Of a stretch of 64,000 bases of DNA, positions 13,162 through 24,608 are shown piece by piece. Position numbers and translations under genes: made by a program. The notes beneath the pieces are model-generated. The model was not told the origin of the DNA. It did not search any database and saw only the letters and a program-made list of their open reading frames with translations. The stretch comes from Paramecium octaurelia (Eukaryota > Ciliophora > Oligohymenophorea > Peniculida > Parameciidae): assembly GCA_905182995.1 (NCBI GenBank), contig CAJJDP010000066.1, positions 62,001 through 126,000 of the forward strand, in the 5' to 3' direction. How positions within the stretch are numbered: the stretch's first letter is position 1; the number at the start of each line of letters is the position of its first letter.

Positions 13162-13698
13162 TCAATTTTTACACTTTAATTTTGGTCTATAACCTATTTA
13201 TTCAGTTAATTCTTTAAATTTTGCCATCTACCTGTAATTGTTGGTGATACAAGGGGGGTAGGATGATTTAAGATCAACAGATTTATTTTAATTGTGAAGT
13301 GATTATTTCATTTTAATCTACTATTTTTTATCGAATGTTATCACTCTATGGGACTTGAAGTCGAAAGGTTTTCTTTCTCTTTCTTCACACTCTTTACACA
13401 TTAATCTGATATCCTGCAAAATTGGGAATTTAGTCTGAAGATCTATTTTTTTTAGTTTTGCTTTGTATGATTTCCCATCATTTGTAGTGATTATGGTTTC
13501 TGTTTTGACATAATCCAAAGGGAATTGTACAAAATAATTGTGTTTTTCAGTATCTGAGATGATCTATTTAATGGGTCTGTGAGCTTTTCCATAGTTTACT
13601 ACGGAATGTAACAAAATTGTATTTTCAGTGGTATCTATTTTGTGAAGTAGTCCATTGTATCGAGTATGATTGGGAGTTTCTATGTTTATGGTCATCAT
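13162..13698 (-). CDS. LSM14/Scd6-like N-terminal domain protein
   Basis: 178 residues without an intron. The N-terminal part reads NHTRYNGLLHKIDTTENTIL, followed by HSVVNYGKAHRP and NYFVQFPLDYVKTETI. Human LSM14A has IRYEGILYTIDTDNST, then VRSFGTEDRP and YEYIIFRGSDIKDI, so the divergent Sm fold is likely. Members act in mRNA decapping and translational repression in P-bodies. The protein is much shorter than LSM14 (~460), and only a weak FDF-like KPFDFK is seen near residue 118. The assignment rests on pattern similarity and is moderate. Confidence 0.55.
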
Positions 13699-13778
13699 CT
13701 ATTCTATTATAATTCTGATTATAATGTAATTTTTTTTAATATGATTTTAATAAATATTTAAATAAAATAAAAGAAAGC

Positions 13779-13993
13779 ATGCCAAACCATTTATTCAGAA
13801 CTCACCCCAGAACTTATGGAAAGGATTCAAGAGGTAATTCTGATTGAGATTTCATAGAATGCAGAGTATGTGGTGCCAGATAAGGTTTGATTAGAAAATA
13901 TGGTATGAATGTGTGCAGAAGATGTTTCAGAGAGAATTACGAATTGATAGGATTTCACAAGGTAATTCATTTACTTATATTCAGTACAATTGA
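13779..13993 (+). CDS. RPS29: 40S ribosomal protein uS14 (S29)
   Basis: A 55-residue cytosolic small-subunit protein near the mRNA decoding site. Two introns, 13834-13857 (GTA to TAG) and 13962-13984 (GTA to CAG), are removed. The product starts [20 protein letters not shown] and keeps the zinc knuckle [19 protein letters not shown] plus the RRC, ending IGFHKYN like other eukaryotic S29 proteins. Without the second splice the conserved tail would be lost, which fixes that intron. Confidence 0.95.
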
Positions 13994-14279
13994 CGTGTCT
14001 TTGATATAATAATAATAACAATATTTAATCGTATATCTAAATTTCCACTCCTCCCATATTAAACTAAATATATAAATGCATAAATTTGAAATTCTCAAGT
14101 GATGTCTTTTTCAGCATATTTCGAGATATCAACTTATTTTAAAACAGACCTATTTTTATTGCTTCCTTGTACAATCTTAATTAAACAACCTCTGTTGAAT
14201 CAACGACTAACTGGAAACAAATCATTACACCAAATGATTAAATTGTGAATTGATAACAATATATTATTTATTACATATT

Positions 14280-15741
14280 ATGATTAAGGCGGATTAGATT
14301 GTGCCCTATTCTGCACTATATATTGACATGTAGTACAGACACCTGTTCAACACTTTGTGGTCATACTTAAAACCAATAGATTAGGATAAGTACATTCAAT
14401 AGGTAAAGATTAATCTAAATTTCCTAGATCGAAGAGGTTTGGCTCGGAGGATTGAAAAATTAAAAAATACTAGTGACCTTATGTGTCCGAGCTTCTACAG
14501 ATTTGGTATTGCAAGTAAAGACTCTTTCCATTATAAAAGGCTTTAAATTGGCCACCAGGCTCTGAAGTTATAATTACAGGAATTAACATCCCAGACATGG
14601 TTTAAGTGTTGAGGTTAAATGGTCTCATCCCTGTGCCTATTGAAGTGGATCCCCATACATTAGGATGCACACTTGATCAATTTAAAAAATTTTACACAGA
14701 AAAAGTATATATTGATCATATCATTAGACCAAAGGCATTATGATTTCGTATGTATTTGGAGCCAAATTTGATGCGTCTGAAATTATTGATTGGGCGAAGT
14801 CAAAGGGATTGTTTATCATGGAAGATGAAGCTGAAAGTTTTAGTGCACCTAATGCTAAATGTAAAATCAACTGTATTCTAAATATAGTAAATCCTAATGT
14901 GGATTTTTCCACTTTTAGTTTTGGTTCCATAAAAACTTGTTCTGCTTTCGGAGGCTCCATAAGTGTCATTCGAAATAATGAGGCTCTTTATAGGAAGATG
15001 AAAGCCATTCAAGAAACCTATCCCAAATGGTCTTAAAGAAAGTAATATCTAAACATAACAGCCATAGTTATTTCAAGAGAACTTTAAAAAATTTAATCCC
15101 TATGATTTTGTTAAATAGTAGAACAATTAACAGGAGTTCCAGATGGATTTTCATCAATTTCTTTCCCAATTGGGACTACAAAGAATTTGTGGTCAATAGC
15201 ATTAGAGGATTTCAAAAAAACCCAGATGATATTCTGCAAACCTATCGATTTAGAGTTCCTGATCCCATGTTGGTTATGTTGGCTTTGAGAATGAAAACTT
15301 TTGATACTGATCAATTCAATATGTCAATCTCTCGATAATTGGTTGGCCAGAGCATTTTGAAGAAAGGTGGCTTGCTTGTACCTGGACATGCAGTAGAAGA
15401 TAGAAAATTTTGGTAAAACTGCTTTAAGTTATTTTTCTAAGGCTTTATCCAGTCGTTGTTCAGGATCCTGAAACCACGTATAAGGTGTTGAATTCAAGGG
15501 GAATAGATGCCTATATGGGAGTCACTCAATTGGATATTGTAGAAAGCCCTATTGGTAGTTCCTACTAATATCCAAACAGTACTTTGTCATATTTTAAAAA
15601 TGTAAATTGATTTAAGTTGATATCTATCAGATTTTGTATCTACCGATTCATCAGAATGCAGATTTGAAATCTATTCAGCGTATTTGTAAGGAAGTTGTTG
15701 AGGTTGTGGAGATGTTGAAGAGTCAACACCCAAAGTTATGA
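14280..15741 (+). CDS. DegT/DnrJ/EryC1-type PLP aminotransferase-like enzyme
   Basis: 434 residues after six introns (14403-14427, 14515-14539, 14705-14727, 15042-15067, 15413-15441, 15602-15630). The fold-type I PLP pattern is clear: RASTDLVLQALNWPPGSEVI for the cofactor-loop region, then GLFIMEDEAESFSAPNA with the ring-binding Asp, and DFSTFSFGSIKTCSAFGGSI with the Schiff-base Lys. This is the DegT/DnrJ/EryC1/StrS arrangement, whose members usually aminate nucleotide sugars. The substrate is unknown here. It follows RPS29 by about 290 bp. A cysteine-desulfurase-like or other fold-I enzyme is possible, but the FSF-xx-K spacing favours DegT. Confidence 0.75.
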
Positions 15742-15971
15742 TTTAATTTATATTAATAATTATCAATTTCGATTAATCGATTCAGTGTTTTTACGTCTTC
15801 TAGACAACCTTATTATAATAGCTGAATTTTTATAAACTGGAAAATATAGATTTTAATTATTTTCAATATACTCAAGCCTTGATATCATGTATCTGAGTTG
15901 ATAATTTAATTTATTCCTTTAGAAAATTATTTAAAAAATCTTTTTTTAACACTTCAAATTCAAGAATTGTA

Positions 15972-16373
15972 ATGAATTTCGATGATGCTTCTTTATCTTC
16001 CCTCCATACTTACAGAGTTAAAACCCGTTAATAGCAAAAAGGAATTTAACCTTCCATTCAAAAATCAAAAAGAAAATACTGTCATATTTCTCCTGATAGA
16101 AAGAATCAGCTAATATCTCTCGTGCTCGATAAAAAGCTTAGAATTAAAGATGTACTAAACCATACATATACTTTACAATAGGCAGCTGTGATTTGTAGTT
16201 TAAATTATTCCACAGCCAAAACCATACTGTATACATTGAGACATCGACCTCCTAAGTAAGCTGGAGTGTAGCCAATTTCGAATTAAAGCAAACAGAACCT
16301 CACCATCAAAATTCTTATCAAGGGCAAGCTTGTGAATGAATATGATTTTTATAAAAAATCGAATCAGAGTTGA
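15972..16373 (+). CDS. Small helix-turn-helix protein B, paralogue of A
   Basis: 123 residues after removing a 30-nt intron (16152-16181, GTA to TAG); unspliced it would also stay open. The core DRKNQLISLVLDKKLRIKD, then AAVICSLNYSTAKTILYTLR, matches protein A residue for residue at many places, including the shared TAKTIL recognition-helix motif. The tail NLTIKILIKGKLVNEYDFY parallels A's tail. The intron interrupts the same point of the HTH in both genes. The N-terminal 50 residues are Gln/Lys-rich and not shared. Likely nuclear DNA-binding; targets unknown. Confidence 0.7.
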
Positions 16374-16431
16374 AGCATGTTAATTACATCTCATAAATAA
16401 AATCTTATGAAATTGACATTTTTTATCATGA

Positions 16432-17371
16432 ACACTGCTCTAAGTCATATTTTTTATATCAATCTATTTTTTTCAGACTTTTCAGATTATTATCGAAAAA
16501 ACTGAATAATGTTTGATAGGAATATTGCTGCATTTAAAGCAAGACCCATCAATCAATTATTTTAGATATGAGACCATTATGATTTACTTCAAAGTTCAGG
16601 TGTATTTTTCATCTCTTTCCTCTTCGGTAATTAAGATCATATCCAAGTTTGACAGTGCAGATGGACAAATTTATAAACAATACTTTAATAAGGATTTCTT
16701 CATTATTTTATAATTTTTAACCTTGCCATATGATAGAGATGACATAATTATTACCATTTCTCTTATTTAAAAAAACAATATTCCCAAAAAGGTTATATAA
16801 ATAGCAATAACAATTATTTAAAATTAAATTAAAATTAAAAATATAAGTTGCCTAAATAAAAAAAATTATTTCCATTGTTTCTACAAATTAAAGATAATTA
16901 TATAGGAAATTAAAAGTACATTAGCACTAATATCATCTGAAGTACAAAAGCTCAGATACTATATTCAATTATCATCAAACCTAAAAAATTTATTTTTTAT
17001 ATTGCATTTATTTCGAAAAAAAGATGATTACTAAATTCTCCCTTATATTTATTTTTCACACTCTCAACGAAATTTATTAATAGAATATCATTGTTTTTAT
17101 CAAAAGATAGTTGCATTATTTGAGTTTATCAAAATGTCTAAGTTGCACTAATTTTCTAAGTATTTAATATTTAATACATCCTTGCAATAACAATTAATGG
17201 TTAAAAATTTCATTTTCAGTAAAATTGCAATAAAATTCTATTGTTTAGAACTCAAATAACTTTTCTTTTTATATTTGAACTTATAATTATAACAGATTAA
17301 ATAATTTCTATAATTATGGCTTTCTGATAAGGCTTTAAAACGAATATCTATTTAGATTGAAATGAAGAGCA
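16432..17371 (+). other. Long AT-rich open frame of doubtful coding value
   Basis: One frame stays free of TGA for about 310 codons. The first ~100 codons look partly coding (SKFDSADGQIYKQYFNKDFF), but the rest is dominated by Ile, Leu, Phe, Lys and Asn with low G+C, as expected of noncoding DNA. There is no good ATG; the frame may be a decayed gene. Confidence 0.25.
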
Positions 17372-17776
17372 TCTGAAATTTTGATAATCAAAAATAAAAG
17401 GAATTCTTAATAATTGGGTGAATAAAGCCTTAAAATAGATAATTTATAAATTTTCTAATTATCAGTTGAAGTTCAAAAAATATTATTAGGAAATAATAAC
17501 CCAGTCGAGTTTAATTATTAAAAAATTAAATATTAAATTTTAAAATAAAAGTAAACTCATATTAATAACGTGAGTTTAATTTTTCATAAAAGACTTTCTA
17601 GTTTTGATTAAAGCCAATAATAAGCAATTCTATTTTGATAATTTATATTGCTTTAATGTAAAAATATTGATATGTTAATTAACAATAAAAATGTTAGATA
17701 TATATTTAGCTTTTACAGAATACCGTAATATAAAAGTAATCAATTTAATAATATATAAAATATACAGATTATTAAT
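17372..17776. other. AT-rich intergenic stretch
   Basis: Very AT-rich, no gene or repeat recognised; presumably upstream sequence of the MAP kinase gene. Confidence 0.5.
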
Positions 17777-19217
<1,441 letters not shown>

Positions 19218-19607
19218 ATAATGAATTAATTTTTTGTAATAATGTATAAATTATTTTAATTATATATTCATTGGAAAGCAAATAGTCATTATATTTGATA
19301 TTTAGTAAATATCTAATTTAATATATAGATATATAATGGAATTATATAGGTAGTATTAAATTCTAATTAAGGAAAAAGACTATTAAGATAACAATTTCAA
19401 ATAGGATCTTAAGTAGTTATTATTCTCAATGATGGTGATGAAAAAAAATTAAAATTACTTTAACAAAGTTATTAAAGATTATATGTATTTATATAAAATA
19501 TTGTTAAACTATTAATCCAAATAGGAGTGATTAACTTTTTGAAAGTAAAATCGTAAAATTACATTAGGTGTTTGGATATTAATCAATTATAATAAATCTA
19601 AATGTAA
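19218..19607. other. Intergenic stretch before DNase II
   Basis: A frame from an ATG at 19336 runs about 67 codons but is Lys/Gln/Leu-rich without any recognisable feature. I treat the stretch as noncoding. Confidence 0.4.
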
Positions 19608-21059
19608 ATGATTTAGCAGTGCCTTGTATTCCTATCTTTGATTCTTATCGCTCTCTCATAGGATTGTCTGGATTAGGATGGGAATCCAGTAGATTGGTGG
19701 TTCATTTTAAAAATGCCATATAGCAGAAAAAATGGATGGTCAGGTATCTTAGAGATTGATATTTTTAGGTCTTCATTACTTTTATTGTGATAGCGTTAAC
19801 AATTGTGATGACTTCGATCTCCAATAGGATGATTTAGATTCAGAGGAATCCCCTCTGATCAGGACGATAAGTCCTATTAATTTTAAGGAGAAAGATGTTC
19901 TTAGTATGTTATGGAGTGATTAGCCTTAAGAAGGTGTAGATTACTCTAATAATGCTCATTCAAAGGGTATAATGAGGGCAAGTTTGAACGGAAATAATAA
20001 AGCTTTCATAATATCTCATTCAACACCAAGATTCCCAAAGTTAAATAGTGAAGGAGAGTAATTAATTTTTTTACTATATTTATTAGAATTGATAATGAAG
20101 TTGATGACAATTTTCATAGAAATGGGCAACATTTCTTGTGTTTATCTACAACAACTAGTGATATAAATGAACATTTAGCAGAATTATATATAGAAGCAGA
20201 AATTAGTATATATTAACATAGTGCAACACCTGATAAAGGTGTCAAATTTAATGAATTTGAACATTTGGTTGATTTATGGGCAACTAGAAGATCTTCGAGA
20301 AAGTCAGGTGCTTCTGCTTATAAAAAATCTGTAATAAAATTCTGAATATTAAAGACTGAGTTGAAAAAGTAATTGACTTTTGAAACAAGAGGTGGATAAT
20401 CTTTTGAAATTTTTTCAAAAAATGAGAACTATAAAAAAGATTTTTATGCAGAAGTTGTAGCACCTCATTTAAAATAAGATTTTGTGTTAGAATCGTGGGT
20501 GAGACAATACAAAGTAAAAGGATTATAGGAAGCAGATTGTGATAATAAATATAAAACATTTTCAAATGAAGTTGTAAAATATACAGGAACCTATGACGAT
20601 GAACTAATAGAGTTTGAATATAGATACACTAAAGATCATTCAAAGTATGGAATAACACTTCCTAAAGATTCTGGATCTGGTTCAGCAGGTGCCTCATTTA
20701 TCACAAATACATAACACACTTTATAAGGTTAAATACTTGCAAGCAACGAACACTCAAGAAAAAGAGAGGGATAGGTTTTTCTTGAAGGTGATGATGATAA
20801 AATGCTTAGAAGAAAAAGATAAAGAGATGAAGAAGAAGAAGTTTCAGTTTCTGATGAACGAACCACTGAAAAGAGAAGAAGAAAAGATGGTAAGACTTCA
20901 TCCAAAAAACTGAAGGTGATTCATGAAAAATACGTTTGTATCAGTGATTTAAATAGACAGCCATCTCAGTGGGAAAGGGGAGGACTTGTCTATTGCTTTT
21001 ACAATGAAGGATTGTGGAAGATTATAAAAGAAGCATTTATAGGGGTACAAACCTGTTGA
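19608..21059 (+). CDS. Deoxyribonuclease II with charged insert
   Basis: DNase II is an acid endonuclease of lysosomes and phagosomes that leaves 3'-phosphates. Three introns (19744-19768, 20058-20086, 20331-20354) give 457 residues; human DNase II has 360. A hydrophobic signal peptide (CLVFLSLILIALS) precedes CLDQDGNPVDWWFILKMPYS, the family's N-terminal motif. Both catalytic HxK motifs are intact: AHSKGIM near residue 108 and KDHSKYG near 316. The C-terminal YVCISDLNRQPSQWERGG matches the family's cysteine-containing end. Between them, residues ~358-412 form an insert of basic (RKR, RRKRQR, KRRRKDG) and acidic (DEEEE) runs not seen in animal enzymes. A ciliate would use this enzyme on ingested bacterial DNA. 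Confidence 0.85.
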
Positions 21060-21297
21060 TGATTGATTTACATACAAGATAAATAAATAATTATTATTTC
21101 CTTACCTACTTGCAGAATCTAGGATTTATCGTATCACCAATATATAAATATATCAAAAATTGGATATAAAGAAATTAAATCAATCTTTGACCTTTCTGAG
21201 TATCAACATTCAATTTGAATAAAAGACAGAATGCTTTAATATGGTTGTATTTAGAATTCATTATTTTATATTGTATAAATATATATAATTTTTAATT

Positions 21298-21713
21298 ATG
21301 TTTTGTTGCTCGAATGCGAAAAAGAAATCATCACAAACTCCATAAAAGAAGCTGAATAATAGTTAGAATTCTTCAGTAATATGTTGTTATATTCTAGGAA
21401 CAAACTCTTAATATTAATGATGAAGCATTTACTTTTATTACAACCATATAAATTCAACATGTAAATACCATTCAAACATACAAGATTACTCAAGACATTT
21501 AAACTTTTAGGTAAAAATAGTCTTACATTTAGAAGCAGCAGATCTAATAGTAGAGGAACTAAAATTAATGACCATGTTGCATAATCGATTCTTGTCAAAC
21601 CTTTACGAAAATCTCCTTTTCTAACTTTCAACAAAAAAGGAACTGATACTACAACCAAATACTTATCTACGAAATAAGGATATACTCTTCTTGTTACTAG
21701 GACTCCTCAATGA
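21298..21713 (+). CDS. Small Cys-starting unknown protein
   Basis: 123 residues after two 22-nt introns (21376-21397, 21511-21532, both GTA to TAG). It begins MFCCSNAKKKSSQTPQKKL, a Cys pair next to a basic run that would suit lipid anchoring. The rest is Thr/Ser/Gln/Lys-rich and ends RTPQ. No domain recognised. It converges on the gene at 21781, with about 65 bp between stops. Confidence 0.6.
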
Positions 21714-21780
21714 TATGTTATCATAATTTTCCACTATTAGATTTTATATAAATATTCACAGAAGGTAATAAATAATAACT

Positions 21781-22702
21781 TCATTCAAACATACTGATTA
21801 ATTCATTATGAATTAGCCATTTCAACTCATCTCTTGATTTTTGAGTCAATAGATTGTCATTAGAAAATCTTTCAATAATTTTTTAAAAGTCCTCGCTTTT
21901 ACTCAAATCAATTGAGAACTTTCTCCCAATGTTCAATAACTTTTAGCTCTGAATAAATTGCAATATTTTGAACTTCGAAAATACCAATCTATATTCCTTT
22001 TCCTTATCTTCAATGTCAATTTGAATCTAACTTAAATATTTTGTAATTATACCCATTTCTCAATTCCTTTTTCTTTACCCAGAATGAATTCTGGTTTCTG
22101 GTTTATACAAATGACTATTCATTCATCAAGTTTTAGAGGAAATAAATGTTTTCTATATTTTCATTCTTTTTATTCAACCAAATAGATTCCAGGGTTTTCA
22201 AATAAAATTAGAGATGTTTAATGCAAATCTAATAAACCTTGTGTAGGTGTTATTGAGATAAATTCAATTATATTAATGATTGCTTGATTGTCAATTCACT
22301 TGAATAATTATAAATTGGAACAATGAAGTTTTATTCTTTGTAACTCAAACTCAAATGTATTAAGGGTTACTGATTAAATGTAAAATTGGCTTATTGTAGT
22401 AATTGAGCAGTGTTTTGCTCAGTTAAGCTTTCTTAATCTTAAGACACAAAGTTATTGGCATCTAATTCTTAATTCTTAGATGATTCCAGTTCATCTTCAT
22501 CATTTTAACAATTTTCTTAGTTGGAATTCTCTTCTACACTCTGTTCTGTTTTGATTTTGTCATCTTGGCTATTTGTAATATTCTATTGATTCTAGATGGT
22601 TTTGTTTTGTCTTAATATTTTCTTGGTCTTTGGCCTCTACTCTTTGTGGTTTAATGAATCATCAAAGGTGGTGCAGGCTACATACTTTAGCAGACTTTTC
22701 AT
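21781..22702 (-). CDS. Unknown protein
   Basis: 299 residues with one 22-nt intron (22031-22052, GTA to AAG), which restores the frame. It starts MKSLLKYVACTTFDDSLNHK. Residues ~30-110 are Glu/Asp/Asn/Gln-rich and probably disordered. The C-terminal part is mixed alpha-helical, ending SRDELKWLIHNELISMFE. No catalytic motif or membrane segment is visible. Its start lies about 60 bp from the divergent MAK-type kinase gene, so the two may share a promoter region. Confidence 0.7.
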
Positions 22703-22762
22703 GGGATGGAAACTTTGATTATTTCAATAATTATTACGTTAATATATTATTTATCAAAAACT

Positions 22763-23869
22763 ATGGATAAATATAAAATTGGAAAGGTATTAGGGGATGG
22801 AACCTTTGGGTCGGTCTATAAAGCAGTAGATGAAACAACTGGTTAAATTGTTGCCATCAAGAAAATGAAACACAAATATAACAAATGGGATGAATGTATT
22901 AATCTTCCGGAAATCAAATCACTTTTGAAATTGCATCATCCAAACATCGTGAAACTGTACGAGATTATTAAGCAAAACGATGAATTGCATTTTGTATTTG
23001 AATTCATGGAACGCAATGTCTACCATCTCATGAAAGATAGATAAAAGCCATTTAATGAGATTCACATTCGGAACATCATATATCAGACTCTACAGGGATT
23101 GGCATACATGTAAATCTCCATTAAAATCAAAGGCACAAAATAGGTTACTTCCACAGAGATTTAAAACCAGAAAATTTGTTAGAATCCAATGGCACCATTA
23201 AAATAGCAGATTTTGGATTAGCAAGAGACATCAGGTCTTCTCCTCCATTCACAGATTACGTTTCCACCAGGTGGTACAGAGCTCCAGAAGTAATTTTGAG
23301 ATCCAATGAATACAACTCTCCCATTGACATCTTTGCAATCGGGTGCATAATGGCTGAGCTATATCGATTGTGGCCTCTCTTCCCTGGCACTTGCGATACT
23401 GATTAATTGCAAAAGATCTGCGAAATCATGGGCACACCTTCAGAATAGGATTGGCCAGATGGTATCAAGATTATCTATCGAACTATTAGGTTATAAATTA
23501 GCTGCCAAAATACAACATAGATTTCCAAAGAACATTTAGCCAAAGCCTTTGTCATAGGTTATTACTTAGGCGAGTGATGATGCTCTTGATTTAATCTCAT
23601 AAATGCTTCGCTATAATCCTCTGAAAAGACCCAATGCTAGTTAGGCCTTAGCTCATCGTTATTTTATAGTTGCACTTCCTATTCTTCCCTCCTTAGATAA
23701 TATTGAGCAATAGCAAGATTAGGATTACACTAACTTTTAATAGGATGAGCAATAACAAGATCAAAGATTCGGACCTCAGAATTAATAAAATATCTCTTTG
23801 TTTTATATGAAAAATGCTAGATACAAACCTGGATTTACTTGTATATTAGAGAATGCTGAAGATAATTGA
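22763..23869 (+). CDS. MAK/ICK/MOK-type (RCK family) ciliary kinase
   Basis: A Ser/Thr kinase of the RCK group, whose members (MAK, ICK/CILK1, LF4/MOK) limit cilium length and act on intraflagellar transport. It has 351 residues after two introns (23110-23132, 23462-23489). Motifs are [65 protein letters not shown] with the family TDY activation motif, then [13 protein letters not shown] and [18 protein letters not shown]. The C-terminal [10 protein letters not shown] resembles the conserved tail motif of MAK-type kinases. The tail after the kinase domain is short (~65 residues) and Gln/Asp-rich. Confidence 0.9.
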
Positions 23870-24230
23870 TTAATGATAAATATACATTTATATATTTGTG
23901 AAAATCGCACTATTCAAAATAAAAAAGCTTCTTAGAAATATCATTCTAGAAATTAAATATATTTAAAGAAGATTTTTCACATTATATTATTGTTCTTAAA
24001 TATTAAGCACTTTGATTTGAATTTAAACTTAATTTTTTAAAATTTGTTAAAAGTCAATATAAAAATAATGAAAGTTTGAAAATATTTGAATATTTATTTT
24101 AAAATTAATTAAACATACATATTATTTGAACAGAGATCATTAAATTGAATATTTTTAAATAATAATTGCCTCGCTTTTAGAAAATCTATCATTCTTGGAT
24201 GATCAATTCATTTTGTAGATAAATTTTAAT
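23870..24230. other. AT-rich intergenic stretch
   Basis: Very AT-rich with runs of A and T; nothing recognised. Confidence 0.5.
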
Positions 24231-24569
24231 ATGATTGACTGGCAAGATAGTAGATTAGACTAAACTAACAAATATTGTAATAATATATAGAGAAAGGAAG
24301 AAGATGGTATTTTCAACTGATAGTTATATTTAAATAAATAATAAATAATCGATTATTTTATTTAAATACAATTCAGATTAAAGTCTTACTCTAATGATTA
24401 GTTCTTAGATTATTATTGTTCTCCTGTTATAAAAAGGTAAACAAGTATTGTGAAGCATTATTACGTATACTATTGGAATACACAAAAATTAGGCTTCAGA
24501 GATAATATTTATCAAGAGTTCTCTCATAAAATACATAAAGAATAATCTACAATAGCGATAGTAATATGA
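24231..24569 (+). pseudogene. Possible small gene or relic with in-frame TGA
   Basis: An exon-like start MIDWQDSRLDQTNKY and a later segment DYYCSPVIKRQTSIVKHYYV share one frame but are separated by a TGA near 24323. Two very short segments (17 and 19 nt, each with GT and AG ends) could together restore the frame, but 17 nt is below the usual intron size. Either a small gene with odd introns or a decayed copy. Family unknown. Confidence 0.35.
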
Positions 24570-24608
24570 AATGAAAACATATATAAATTGATTTTTGATA
24601 CCATACAC

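Noticed and set aside
19336-19536. Short + strand frame upstream of DNase II
   Set aside because: It is only Lys/Gln/Leu-rich low-complexity sequence and lacks any supporting splice signal.
21296-21658. A 120-codon minus-strand frame under the standard code
   Set aside because: Its Leu/Phe-rich translation is antisense to a better + strand gene with two canonical introns (21298-21713).
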